A DNA stretch of 64,000 nucleotides. Source: Ciona intestinalis. Its lineage: Eukaryota; Chordata; Ascidiacea; Phlebobranchia; Cionidae. The DNA lies in NCBI RefSeq assembly GCF_000224145.3, contig NC_020173.2, positions 5,775,039 through 5,839,038 of the forward strand. The letters are read 5' to 3'. The notes under the pieces are model-generated. The model was not told the DNA's origin. It did no database searches and saw nothing but the letters and a program-made list of their open reading frames with translations. Shown piece by piece: positions 20,901 to 32,400 of this stretch; position 1 is the stretch's first letter, and each line of letters opens with the position of its first letter. The translations under genes and the position numbers were made by a program.

Positions 20901-23684
20901 TCTCGCATCCAGGACCAATCGAGATGGTTTGGGGTCCTCCCACCATCCCGACAGAGGAGTAGCAACTGGTTGGAAATAGAAAGCCCAATTTATTTATACA
21001 GAAATTGACACTTTTTGTAAAAAAACATGTAGAAAATTAAAATAAAAAAAATCGTTGAAAATAAAAGGACTCTGTTCTACATGGATGGAGCCCTTGTCAA
21101 GGACCTGGAATTTAGGCCAGATTTATAACGACTGTTGTTGCCTCTCTCCATGCATGGATAAATAGGGTTACATACGTGGTAACTTGCAAGCGGGCATGAG
21201 GTGTTTGAAACAGAGCACTCGAGTTAACTTCTCGTTTTCCGGGCACGCGAGAATAAGCAAGTTACAATTAATCACCCAATCCACTACTTACCCGCTAAGA
21301 GATTGATATTCAATGTAATCTTTCTCGTCTGTTCTATCAGGAAAAGTCAGACAAGTTCTCATCTCGTATTCTTGCCTAGCTTCCAAAATAACGGCGATCG
21401 CCTATTTATAAGTAAGAGTTAAAGAACACTACGGTTCTATTGGCATTTTCTGATGGAAACCCAGCTTTCCGTGCATTGGGGTTTGCGCATAGGATATTGT
21501 GTAGCGACAAAACACGTTCTTAAAACACGCTTACAGTTTACAGTCCATGACAGACTCGCTAAATACACCACATCCGTACCTTATTTCAAGCAAGTTCAAA
21601 TGTGCACAATTATACGATACGTATTCGTAATATTACAATACGCGGAGTAAACATACGCCTTTACATGTCTGGCAATGTAGGGTAAAACAAACACTGTTGC
21701 CACACAATATCCCATATTTCCTCATCGTGTTTTTAACAATTAACAACGTTTTTTAGAGTTGTGAGTATATGGCTATATGATTGTGTAAATATTTTTTGTT
21801 TATTACCAAATTGGACGCTAAAAGTGAATAATTTTGTGAATGAAACTTGTACACCGACCTCAAGGCCAAGGTTGCTTCCCATAACGACAGGTATTCTGGT
21901 GGATGGCCAATGACGTCCTTCATCAACCAGGGTGTTTCGTGACGTAGGGGGTATGACGTCACCGTCGATTAGATCGGTATCTGCAAATTTTAAGAAGTAA
22001 TGTTTTAAAAGTTGTGTTTTTTGGCTGTTGTGATCTAAGGGATATTGCTTGAATGGCGACCGAAGGATACCAAGTTCAATGCTTAGAGCTGCTATACCTT
22101 TGACGGCGTATGTTTCCTTGGGTAGCATATTTATCGGACATTGCTCTAACACAATCACTAATGAATTGTGGCGCCCTGGGTGTTGGGTATAATAGGCCAA
22201 AGCTATACGTTACAAGTGTGTGGGCGCTTGCATTTAATAAATAGCGAGACGCGGTTGCTAGAATTATATTATTTATCCTCGTATGGCGGGGCAACATTAG
22301 TATAGGTATATAAACATATATAACACGGGTGTTTTGTTTCAATATAACACGGGTGTTTTCGCCTCGTGCCCGCTTGCGAGTTACCCCAACAGATTAGAAG
22401 TTTGGTTTCGCTTACAAAAGATTTGAAACCGGTTTCCGTGTTTCTTATTAGTTGGCCATAAAATAATTATTTGTTTACCTGCATTTATATCGAAAATGTC
22501 CCCTTTGTCTTCTTTGTCCAATTCATTCTCGTTTCCTTTGCCGGTTACAGCTGTAAAGTATAAATATGGTAGGGTGGGAGAAGATGGGACACTTTTAGCA
22601 CATATTATCCAAATATCCCGATCGTGTTTTAAACAACGGTCTATGGGAGTCGTTAAGGGACGGTTTTATAATTCTTTGAATGTTCTTTGTTTACTACTAA
22701 ATGCGATGAGATAATAGAATGAACAGGTGTCCCATCTTCCCCCACCCTGCTATAAAATCTTAGTATAGTGGTGTGAGTGCAATCTTTATTAGCTCTAAAC
22801 CCTCCAATACAGTTCGTTTATGGCTGGCCAAACCAGTTCTAAACCATGTTTAACTTTAATGTTGTAACTTTTGCTTTTAATTATTGTTAAATCCATTTTT
22901 ATGTGTATTTGTACATACACACACGATTACCATTTTTGAAAACGATTCCGCCCGGTCGATTTATTTTTGGTCGTTGGACTGCGGCTGCCTGCAATAAGCG
23001 TGGGATATTGTTAAAAACAGGATATTCATTGCACGAATATAATACACCAAGATCACATTGATTTATATAGAGAGTAGGGTGGGGGAAGATGGGACACATT
23101 TAAATTTTATTTTTCTCGTCCCATTTAGTAGTAAACAAAGAACATTGAAAGAATTATAAAACCGTCCCTTAACGACTCCCATAGACCGTTGTTTAAAACA
23201 TGATCGGGATATTTGGATATTATCTGCCAAAGGTGTCCTTTCCTTATCCCACCCACCCTACTATACACTAGCGAAGATTAAATTATTCAACGAAGGGAAT
23301 TAAAAGCAAACAATAGTCGGTAATACTTGGTGTTGTAAAGTAGAATGGGGGAAGATGAGACATCTTTAACACAAAATTTCTAAACAACCTGATCGCGTTT
23401 TAAAGAATTAACAACGGTCTGTGGAAGTCGTAAGAATACGGTTTTATAATTCTTTGAATGTTCTTGGTTTACTACCAAATGGAAAGAGAAAACAAAATGA
23501 AAAGGTGTCCCATCTTCCCCACCCTACTATATATACGTTACGATTAAAACAGGGTAACACAATATGGGACAGTACGCCTAAAGTTTAATGTAATATTCAG
23601 ATTCCTAATATTTGATTGACATTTTACCTCAGACAGCGCTGCCACGCAGCAGAGACACAAAACAGCCAGAACAACTTTTCCCAT
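14920..23684 (-). CDS. Meprin-like astacin-MAM-MATH transmembrane metalloprotease, copy 3
   Basis: Sixteen exons: 23628-23684, 22931-22988, 22479-22550, 21859-21980, 21292-21401, 20790-20965, 20314-20416, 19513-19628, 18900-19076, 18380-18515, 17812-17969, 17367-17542, 16728-16946, 15967-16075, 15348-15600, 14920-14941. They sum to 2064 nt (687 aa) in phase. Signal peptide MGKVVLAVLCLCCVAALSE; propeptide GDV motif and RNTLVDE maturation region; zinc motif HETMHAIGIYHEQSRTD with ligands H168, H172, H178; Met-turn SVMHYGDTSF; MAM (CNYEDETVCGYVQD to VIAIDDVSVL); MATH/TRAF-like domain (LQWPMYNRYIKFSIVDQ); transmembrane helix about 641-667; tail of about 20 residues. The MAM exon ending at 18900 uses a GC donor. 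Exon architecture equals copy 2 but the protein is clearly diverged, so this is the older duplicate. It lacks the His/Asp-rich stretch. Confidence 0.92.
15033..15226. mobile_element. MITE, family A
   Basis: The element has weakened ends (CCGAGAGAAGATGGCACAC and ATGTCCCATCTTCTTCTAAC) but a clear interior: GTTTTAAACAATTAACAATG, GGTCTATGGGAGTCGCGAGG, GGGGCGAGAAAATAGAATGA. It sits in the last intron of protease copy 3. Confidence 0.7.
16135..16680. repeat. 71-bp-period minisatellite, about seven copies
   Basis: The phrase CTGGTGTATAAGAAGACACC recurs at 16191, 16262, 16333 and (variant) 16404, each 71 bp apart, then with less regular spacing at 16516 and 16585. Units contain CTTGACAGTGAGCATGAGGT and GTATGAATACACCATGTGTG. 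It fills the intron between exons 13 and 14 of protease copy 3. Confidence 0.9.
17570..17758. repeat. SINE-tail repeat joined to an internally deleted MITE (family A)
   Basis: The tail copy (17570-17660, ending CCCGCTCAGGAG) runs into TTTAGTAGTAAACAAAGAAT, then GATATTATGTGATAAAGGTG and TCCCGTCTTTCCCCAC. The MITE lacks its middle and its other end. Intronic in protease copy 3. Confidence 0.6.
19745..19941. mobile_element. Foldback element with poly-C/poly-G arms and GGTTAG-rich centre
   Basis: The left arm (TATTGGTGTTATTGAAGAATC, then a 13-C run and ACTTTATTTGCTAACCACC) is mirrored by the right arm (GTCAGCAAATAAGGTTGGGG, more G, then GATTCTTTACTAGCACC). The centre is rich in GGTTAG and GGGGTTAG and could form G-quadruplexes. 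The whole 197 bp can fold back. It lies in the intron upstream of exon 8 of protease copy 3. Confidence 0.7.
21125..21270 (-). repeat. SINE-tail repeat
   Basis: Reverse copy: GGTTACATACGTGGTAACTTG, GCGGGCATGAGGTGTTTGAAA, CAGAGCACTCGAG, GCGAGAATAAGCAAGTTACA. Intronic in protease copy 3, just downstream of exon 5 in gene order. Confidence 0.6.
22265..22390 (+). repeat. SINE-tail repeat with short internal duplication
   Basis: TTATTTATCCTCGTATGGCG is followed by two copies of ATAACACGGGTGTTTTG before CCTCGTGCCCGCTTGCGAG. Intronic in protease copy 3. Confidence 0.6.
22565..22753. mobile_element. MITE, family A
   Basis: TGGTAGGGTGGGAGAAGATG at the left and CATCTTCCCCCACCCTGCTA at the right are near-perfect inverses. 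The interior matches the family. It lies between exons 2 and 3 of protease copy 3. Confidence 0.8.
23068..23275. mobile_element. MITE, family A (opposite orientation)
   Basis: AGTAGGGTGGGGGAAGATGG opens the copy and ACCCACCCTACTATA closes it. The internal order is reversed relative to the copy at 22565 (CCCATTTAGTAGTAAACAAA comes before CGACTCCCATAGACCGTTG). First intron of protease copy 3. Confidence 0.8.
23336..23532. mobile_element. MITE, family A
   Basis: AGTAGAATGGGGGAAGATGAG to CCCATCTTCCCCACCCTACT, interior as in the family. Only about 60 bp separates it from the previous copy. First intron of protease copy 3. Confidence 0.8.
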
Positions 23685-24679
23685 GTTTGCTTTCTATATA
23701 ACAACTGCATTAAACGAATAACATTAGCTGCTTAACCGATTGGACTCGTTACAATAGTTTGATTAATAATAGTCCTATGTAATTTTTAAGCCTACTATTG
23801 CAAAACCTGCGCTAAAGAATATTAGCTGCATATCATCTAAACTTTATAAATTGTTTTTTAGAGTCTAAGTATGTAACTTCATCGGTTATCTCTAAATCCT
23901 AAATATCTATAACAAACTAGTTCAAAACTGTTCGCATCTACAGCATTAAACTTTTTACGTTCTACACCATTAGAATATAACAGACATTATCTTAGCATGG
24001 CGTTTACCCAAAACTAATTGTCGCAAAACTAATTGCTGTTTAGGCAAACAGTTTGCAGCCTGATGTTGCAGCAGGTTTACAATTTAGTCCCGGGCTTCTA
24101 GTAATCAGTTTATCTCTAGTCAATAAACCGGGCGAGTATGACGACCTTGCATGGGCAACCATTAAGTGATAATAATATTTGTCTTAAAACTTTGCTAATC
24201 ACTGGAAATATTTGCAGCATTTGAGGTCGAAGTACGAAAGTGTTTATTTGTATTCGCATTATTGTTGCTGCACGATACTGATGTTAATTACTCGCACGAG
24301 ATTGTGTGTGTTTTAGCCATAGCGTGCAAGGATGCATGGGGATTATTTTAATGCATTGCTAACCTTGGCTGCCCAAAAAATGTTCCCAACACATAAACTC
24401 AAACATCAGATCGTTCGCTAAAGATCTTGATAAAGATTTTAATGTAATATTTTAATAAATTGGGTATAAATGGCAACATTCTAATTTAAACATAACACGC
24501 ACAACCTTTTTTTATTTACGATCATAATAGCGAAGATAAGCGATTCAACAGCAAAACAACTGGTTAAAACGCTATGGATAAAAAGTGTGGAAAAGTCTGT
24601 TAAAAAAGCGTGGCTGTTGCACCCAAATAATAATATTCGATTGTGATAAAATATGTTTTTCCATTGTCTTTGCAACAGA

Positions 24680-24881
24680 ATATAGTAGGGTGGGGGGAGA
24701 CGGGGCACTTTTAGGACATAATATCCAAATACACTGACCGTGTTTTAAACAATAAACAACGGTCTATATGGAAGTCGTGAGAATACGGTTTTATAATTAT
24801 TTGAATGTGCTCTGTTTACTACCAAATGGGACGTAAAAATGTAATAAAAATATGTCCCATCTTCCCCTATCCTACTATATT
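24680..24881. mobile_element. MITE, family A
   Basis: TATAGTAGGGTGGGGGGAGAC at the left and GTCCCATCTTCCCCTATCC then TACTATA at the right, flanked by TATA on both sides. The interior is full length. Confidence 0.8.
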
Positions 24882-25227
24882 TTTTAAAAATGTTTGACTC
24901 TTTATTTTTAAGACGTTAACATTATAATTACATCGAAGATTCCAACCACGCCCAGGAGGCTGCTTCGCTTGTGGTCGTTGAGGTTTTTTTTACCAGGACC
25001 TCTCGCCAGTAGCCCTAGTTATGCCTGGGCCTTAAACCGAATCGGAACAAGAGAATCAAGGCACGCTAGGCGGTGATCGACGCCACCTAACGGTTTCCGA
25101 AGCGCGTAGGGAGTTGCCGCAAACACGCACAATACACACAACCATGAACTGCAACCTGGACTGGCGTCTTATAAACTGAACTTACACCTCCCAACACACC
25201 ATCGTTATACGTGGCTTACCGCGTTAA

Positions 25228-25400
25228 GAGGCGTACTGTTAGAAATTGGACACAAGAAATTGGACACGAGACGCACTTCTGATCTGGTATTGGCTGATCC
25301 AATGAATTAAGATATAAAATATAAAAGGGGTGAGCTGTAGCACCTAACCATTCGCACCACATTTGTTAATGTTTGTATGTAAATATTTTAGTGCAGGATG
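25228..25400 (+). promoter_or_regulatory. Possible solo-LTR fragment or promoter (TATA box)
   Basis: A sharp TATAAAAGGGG (25320-25330) follows TGTTAGAAATTGGACAC and precedes GAGCTGTAGCACC. A TG start with a strong TATA box could be an LTR, but a matching CA end and a second LTR were not found. It could equally be the promoter of an unrecognised transcript. Confidence 0.2.
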
Positions 25401-25459
25401 AAGTGTAGAACTGTATATTCTGAGTCACCATTGTTATACAGGCTTAGATTGACTATCAG

Positions 25460-25665
25460 GTTTCAGAATAGACCCATTAATAAAAAAGGCTTCCAGGTTT
25501 AAGTCTGTTGAAAAACAAAGAGACCCACTATTTTAAAGGAGATTCATTAATTATAGATAGGGTTATTTATTGTACAATATCTGAGCCCCAATAATAGATA
25601 GGCTCCCAGGGTTAACTATTATGAAGCCCCAATAGTAAGGTGGGCTTCCAGGGCTCCCAGGGGTT
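25460..25665. repeat. Degenerate tandem motif (CCCAATA / GGCTCCCAGG)
   Basis: Four loose units carry AGACCCATTAATAAAAAAGG, AGAGACCCACTA, GAGCCCCAATAATAGATAGG and GAAGCCCCAATAGTAAGG, three of them followed by a CTTCCAGG or CTCCCAGG phrase. Spacing is about 40-60 bp. No function is apparent. Confidence 0.4.
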
Positions 25666-26621
25666 ACTGCCACATCATTGGAGTAGAGGTTTCATAGGGA
25701 TTGCGAACACGTATAACATCTGTACGAAATCAATTCCCCATCATTGGCAATTTTGCGAAAATAGAAAAAAAAAACACAGAAGACGGAGCTCCGCGCGAAA
25801 TGTAAAAAATAAAAGAAAAAGCGCTAGCGAGTAAAAAAGACAAAAATCACGTGAAAATCGGTAACGAACGCAAAACGGAGCAAAAATGCCAATGATTGCG
25901 AATTAATACGCACAGGATGTATACAAAACGTCCGATACCCCATGCAACCCTCTTATCTGCCGCAATGACAAACCCATTCAAAGGACCCAACACATTGGCA
26001 AGTTATAGACAATAGTAGACGATATCATTTTAACTACAGTAAGCTTAAAAGCAAATTATATTGAAATCCAGTCACATTTTCGTCATTATTGGTGACGTAA
26101 TAAAACCCAGAGGCCGATAACGTCACAGAATGCCACACCATGGATTTATCAGAATATGACGGTTCTCTTCGTGCATAGTGTAAGTGTGTATCAATACATA
26201 CAATAAACACCACAATGCCCCAACACCACCATACCTCACCCCATACAATAAACACAGCAACACAGCATTCTCTATGGGCCAATATAATAATAATAAATAT
26301 TTAGAACCGCCTTTTATTTCACCGCCGCCAACCGTCGCGTCGCAATGTTTACGAAGTGGGAAACTGCATAAGAACGGATTTGGGAGCTAACTATATCTTG
26401 CTTTAACGCAAGGTTGAACGAACCGAGTGATCTTAGGAATCACTTTATCCGTCGCAACAACGTCGAGTTTGCGTCGCATATTCGCGCTTGTTGTCGATTC
26501 AAAAAAGGAATGACAACATAAACTGACATCTGAAATAATTAATTGGTTAGTGTTTTTAAGGGGCCTAACAGGGGCTGACATTTTGGTATTTTTGATTCGT
26601 ACCCTAGTCGCAGGTTTGGCG

Positions 26622-27280
26622 CCTAATTGTTTTGCAGTTGGAACCCACCAGCTTTCACTAACCGGACTTTTAACCAACCGGCGTGTAAGGGTTTTCGCAA
26701 ACCAGGACGGTCTGCTGTATAGGCCTGGGTGCAATGACACGTGTTGTGTCGGCCCGGTGCAGTGTCACAGTTCTGTCTAACTTAAACTATCTAACAGCGG
26801 TCCCTAGTTATAGCGATGTCACTTCTATCTATCTGATGCCGACTGTCCGGCCTTGCTGATAAGTGACACCAGGAGTATGGGTTAAAGTTGGGGAAATCTG
26901 ACCTGCGCGCACCGTTCTTATGCAGGTNNNNNNNNNNNNNNNNNNNNNNNNNNNNNNNNNNNNNNNNNNNNNNNNNNATTGTTTTGCAGTTGGAACCCAC
27001 AGCTTTCACTAACCGGACTTTTAACCAACCGGCGTGTAAGGGTTTTCGCAAACCAGGACGGTCTGCTGTATAGGCCTGGGTGCAATGACACGTGTTGTGT
27101 CGGCCCGGTGCAGTGTCACAGTTCTGTCTAACTTAAACTATCTAACAGCGGTCCCTAGTTATAGCGATGTCACTTCTATCTATCTGATGCCGACTGTCCG
27201 GCCTTGCTGATAAGTGACACCAGGAGTATGGGTTAAAGTTGGGGAAATCTGACCTGCGCGCACCGTTCTTATGCAGGTTG
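26622..27280. repeat. ~300-bp direct duplication flanking a 50-N gap
   Basis: Bases 26622-26927 and 26978-27280 are nearly identical (one single-base difference noted early on: CCCACCAGC versus CCCACAGC) and lie directly on both sides of the N run at 26928-26977. The most likely cause is two haplotypes or overlapping contigs joined end to end rather than a true tandem duplication. Confidence 0.85.
26928..26977. other. Assembly gap (50 N)
   Basis: Fifty unknown bases, the same length as the other gap in the window at 59707, which suggests a default spacer rather than a measured size. Confidence 0.99.
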
Positions 27281-27595
27281 TTTACACACACACACACACA
27301 TGGAGAAATAAAACCCAAGATTCCCAACCACGTTACATTACTAACGTGTACAAAGGTGGACTTTAATCATTTGATCTCCGTATACTTCCCCACCCCACAC
27401 CACACACCGTGTACCACATACACATTCAGTTTTAAACAAGCATTCAATAAGTATAAGGGACTTTTATGCTACAGCTCACATAAGTTAGTATTTACATCGA
27501 CTAAGAATAAATCTTAGTCTGGGTATGCTATGGCTCCATCTTCGTTCTTGAGCTTTTCGTTCCGTCTTTGTCTCTTTTCTATAGATAATAAACCG

Positions 27596-27790
27596 TTAGA
27601 GGGTAGGAGAGATGGAAGACATTTTTATTCTATTTTCTCGTCCCATTTCGTAGTAAACAAAGAACCTACAAAGAATTATAAAACTGTACCCTCACGACTC
27701 CCATAGACCGTTGTTAATAGTTTAAAAAACGATCCAGTTATTTCGATATTATGTGGTAAAGGTGTCCCGTCTTCCCCCAACCCACTGTAT
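27596..27790. mobile_element. MITE, family A (opposite orientation)
   Basis: AGGGTAGGAGAGATGGAAGAC at the left, TCTTCCCCCAACCCACTGTA at the right. The interior has CCCATTTCGTAGTAAACAAAG and ACGACTCCCATAGACCG. Confidence 0.75.
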
Positions 27791-28637
27791 CATATAACTG
27801 ACTAACATACTGAAACAATAGGAGCTACGAGAAATTGTGCGATTAATTTACAAGCAGCGACAAAGTAGAAACACTTGATTTTTATGATAAAAATACAAAC
27901 TCACTTTCAACGTTGCCAATCCAAAGCTGCATCGGCGGTTGTCACTCGACGCATCTTCATTCGTGAGCGAGATAACATTGATGTGATTTGAACACAAGAC
28001 TTCGGTCAATATTGCTTCAGTGTGAGATTTAAATAGTTTAAATTTTAATGAATTATTTTCATAGTCAGCTGTAAATCAAACGTTAAATATTAATAAAACG
28101 AAATAAATCAACTATATTGCTCATATATTGCATACTTAAAGCTAAAACAAGTCTTTGTCATAACCTGGCTGCCTTCACTTAACTACAATATGACTTCAAC
28201 TGCTTAACGCTAATGCTTATTCCAAAATGGTGGCAACCAAAAAGATGAAGTCTCGCCCCAAACTTACATTGGCAAAAACGAAAACGTGTTGATCACGTGG
28301 AAAGCTGGGAGCTGATTGGTTAATTGCTAGGATCAACGTTGAGAAATGACGGAACAATGCCTAATTGAATCTCGCGCGAATTTCAGCTCCCAGTGCTGCC
28401 TTTATATTAAACGAGTTGGAAAGTTTCATGGTAGGATTTAATAAGGAGTAACTTAACATCAGGTAACACTGAATCTATTTATAGTAACAGCGGATTGTGA
28501 AAATTACAGCAATAATTATTTTGCCGGAATTTCTGCGACTTGTGTGAACACGTAGTAAACAATCAAATCACAAGAATACACTGATAGTTATTCGCTTTTA
28601 GACTGTACGAAACATAAAATACAAAAACTATACATAC

Positions 28638-28917
28638 AGCCCTGTGTCGGTAAAATGGGACAACTTTAACACACATTTTTCAACTATCCTGACTGTGTTT
28701 TGAACAATTAACAACGCTATTTCATAGCTGTGAGGATACGGTAATATAATTCTTTAAATATTCTTTGTTTACTACCACAAATGGGACGAAATGAAAATGA
28801 AAACATGGATCATCTTACCCCAATTTACTAAATATATAAATATATGAACCATCTTACCCCAACCCACTATTTATGTACATGCACCATGGACCATCTTACC
28901 CCAACCTACTATATACA
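28638..28917. mobile_element. Decayed family A MITE with its terminal repeat copied three times
   Basis: A full but diverged copy (28638-28830) ends in GATCATCTTACCCCAATTTA. This end is then repeated as GAACCATCTTACCCCAACCC and GGACCATCTTACCCCAACCT, each followed by an ACTATATA-like stretch, up to 28917. Local duplication of one terminus is the simplest reading. Confidence 0.6.
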
Positions 28918-29498
28918 ACAGCTGAGTAAAATGACTGATTCTAGTCCCCACAAATACACTCATCCACCACCCCAGTATATTGGTGTATTACAAAACTTGA
29001 AAGAGACACAGATACATATATGGACAAATGTTCCCAATGTTTGCGAATTTTCTTCGATCTTTTTTTGCTTTTGGGCTATTTATTTTCCCAAATTAGCCTA
29101 GTGTTTGGCTGAATTTAGTGTATTACGAAACTTGGAAGAGACACGAATACACATGGACAAATTTTTTACACGTTTTCCCATTTTCCACGATGTTTTTTTT
29201 TTCATTTTATTTTCCCAATTTTTTGGCTGAAATTAGACATGTTTTGTCCATACATTCTTGCTAAAATCCCCGGCATCGAAAACACCAATCAGTTGAAATT
29301 GTTTATTAGATTTATTCTTTCAAATAACAAACTAATGTTTTCTGTGCGTACAAGAGGCCTCTATATACGCAATATAAAAAAAAACGCTAAAAGCAAAGTT
29401 AAAATAATATGGCAAAATTACAGGCAGAAATAAAGCATGATTAACTACTGAACATAACAATAAAAAACAATTGTGCTGTGTGTTTGGCTAAGGCAGGT

Positions 29499-32400
29499 TT
29501 ACAAATATGTTACGTCATCTTGGCTCTGTATCCAGCTATACACAGAGTCAGTCGTTGTGCGTTTATAAGACATGACGACAACGTTGTCTTTGGTTGGAAA
29601 TACAGGCTGTCGTTTGCGAGATATTGGTTTCGGTTTGTAGTTGTTGTTTTTCATGTCTGTCCGTTGTCGGAAATCTTCAGGGCGCTGTCTTGTTACACCG
29701 AATCTGCTGAAACTATTTCCCCCATTATGCGTGATGCGATGGGCTTCATGCGTCACGCGTTGTCCGTTATGCGTAATGTGTTGTCCGTCATGCGCCAAAC
29801 GTTGCGCGTTATGCGTCACGCCTCTCGTTGGCGAATGCATCGACGAGGACGAAGACGAGGATGACGTAAGAGACGACGATGACGTCCTGGAACCAGCGGA
29901 ACCAACGTCTCGACCCGATGCCCGCGGTCGAGCTACAGGCCTGGGTTGGCCCCTTATACTTGTGGCCTCTGCACGCACACGGGATAACCCGATAAGGTTC
30001 TGGTAGTCTTTTTGCTTATGGAACTCCGGGATCGACTTTTCCGCGGTTTCTGCAATCCATTCGTCCCGTATGGCTCGATGCACGCTGCCAGGCTTTGACC
30101 GGTTGCTGAATTTTCTGGAAACTGAAGCAGCAGACGCGGATTTCGGTCTCTGACTCGGGGGTTCCCCCTGCTTCACCCAAACGGGGTCAGAATGGGGGTT
30201 TCCCGACCTTGTACTCGAGGCGGATGTAGGACGAGATGCTTTGAACCTGAAATGAAGATACGGTATTAATATTAACACTATATGGTTGGCATTATGAGTG
30301 TTTAAGCTATATACGGCTGACGGCTTGAACAAATCATGAGTGACCACTAGATTAAAAAAATATGGGCAAATCCACACATTCATAGTGGTGGCAGCATCGA
30401 GCCTCGAACCCGTATTCTCTAGGCCATGGTTGGCCCAATACCTCTACACTAATGCTACCAACCTGTTATAATATGAGTCCTGTCTTTCAACATAGGGCGG
30501 AGGCTCTTGAGGTCTTCCATGTTTTGTACCGATATCGACTTTAGCATACGTAGGGTTGGAGTAAGATCTGTAACCGTTTTCAGCTGGATTCGAAGCAGAC
30601 TTTTGACTGGTATCAGCCGGGCTCGAACCCTGTACCATAGCGTCCACACCATTTGACCGTTTACTATTCTTCACTGACGTTAGCGTAGCATACGAGGTCA
30701 ACGCTGCCGTTACAGGCACCGCATACTTCATGTCTGTATCCGTTCTCTCTTTCCACTCCGTGACGTTATTATTTGTGGCGTCGTGTGTTGTGACGTCATT
30801 GGATGTGACGTCATCCTCCATGATACGCTTAAGGTCGGCCTCACGTTCGTCCATCAACCATTTAACTTCGTCCACGGTATCGTTAACTCGTAAGAACTGG
30901 TGAAGGATTTCTCGGTCCAACTCGCGCAGCTTTTTCTGGAAAAAATAACGTATTGTTTAGAAATATATCGCAAAAACAAACACTAAACATGGATAAATGT
31001 CGCTTATTTCCCCTTGCGTTGCGGGGCAACAACAGTCGTTATAACATGGGTGTTCTGTTTCATACACTCGTGCTCGCTGAAGAGTTACCATGTAACTTTG
31101 TGGGTGATTACTTTTGGGGGAATTTTTGGGGCCAATTTAGACAAACCATTAGTATAAATACGACATAGCGTGCGATCGCTTTAAAATGTTATTACGACGA
31201 TCAAAGGCGTCGCAACAAACGGTTTAAGCAGCATTATACTACGAGCTACGACAGCAGTTCGCATCCAATTACAGCAAGCTAAGCTAAGAAGATTGGACAA
31301 TATTGTTTCCTTCTTACGAAGAAGCTTACTTATTGATTTACTTAGTTGCTTAATTAACATAGGGGTTGCACTATATGTTTGTCAGCGAATTTTGGAGCGA
31401 AAACACGTCATCAGTTGTTGGGCGTGTAACACAGTAAGTATGTACAAACAAATCAATTTTCATCTAATGTTAAAACCGGTAAATCTGTAGCTTGACAAAT
31501 CACGTAAAAGAGTATTCTGCTGGGCAAGGTGTAAAAGTCGCATATTTATAGTACGTTGGTGCAAGATGGTCCATGTTTTATTTTATTTTTTTATTATATA
31601 TGTAACCGTAGTCTCACGACTCTCGTTGTTAATTGTTTAAAACATGACTATAGGAAACATGGGATATTATGTGCTAATGGTATCCATCTTACCACACAGT
31701 ACTATATTGTGAACAAAAAACAACAAAATGCAAAGTGTGCAAACTTGAGCATAAACAGCATGTTTTGACCGTTGCGCTTTTATCTAATTATAGATTTTAT
31801 TGCCTTTTCCTACGTAGGGCGTTCTACGAAAATTTAAATTAGAAGTGTTTCGTATATGCAATAAATTACTCTATCGTTGCAAATATATTGTGAAATATTT
31901 ATGATAGTAATAAAAGTTAAGAGCTTGTTCGTATCATTTCAAAATCATAGTAGACGATCAACAAACTGAGTTGTACATAGGGCATCTGTTTTTTAGGCTG
32001 AAATTTATTATTTTTAAAATAAATTAAATAATATAAACAAAACACCAATTCTTTATCTCAATACAGTAGCAAAAATAAAATTGAAAACAAAAAAGAGAAG
32101 ACAGAAGGAAATTAACAGCAAAACGACATTTGTTAAAACACGCTCATAAAAGCATTTAGTTTTAGTTTTGTCTGAAATTTACTTTTGAAATGAATTTGTA
32201 ACGCTTAAAACTTTTGGGATTTTAACAATAGCGCCCAAACTTTGCTATTGCGCAAAACCAGGGTTTTTTTAAGCGACGACATCAACCGTTCTATTTATAC
32301 AACGATGCGCTTCGATGGTTAGACCCATGGTTAACGGGTTTGAATGTCCGACCTCGCACGCCAGTTGCTAAACATGTACTTTATCGACGTGAATGCTCTC

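Larger units (their letters stand above)
23685..29498. other. Gene-poor region between the protease cluster and the LURAP1-like gene
   Basis: No exon chain with domain content or consistent splice sites was found on either strand. The region holds MITEs (24680, 27596, 28638), a GC-rich block (24940-25260), a possible LTR promoter (25228-25400), degenerate tandem motifs (25460-25660) and a 50-N gap between duplicated flanks. Open frames up to ~117 codons here look random or repeat-derived. Confidence 0.55.

Noticed and set aside
24940..25260. GC-rich block as ribosomal RNA or a non-LTR retrotransposon
   Set aside because: No rRNA signature or reverse transcriptase motif could be read in any frame.
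26387..26740. 117-codon minus-strand frame near the first gap
   Set aside because: No recognisable domain; about a third overlaps the duplicated segment at the gap, and the second copy does not keep the frame because of a one-base difference.
29478..30006. Plus-strand frames of 128 and 121 codons
   Set aside because: They are antisense to the last exon of the LURAP1-like gene and mirror its repeats and Ser/Asp-rich tracts.
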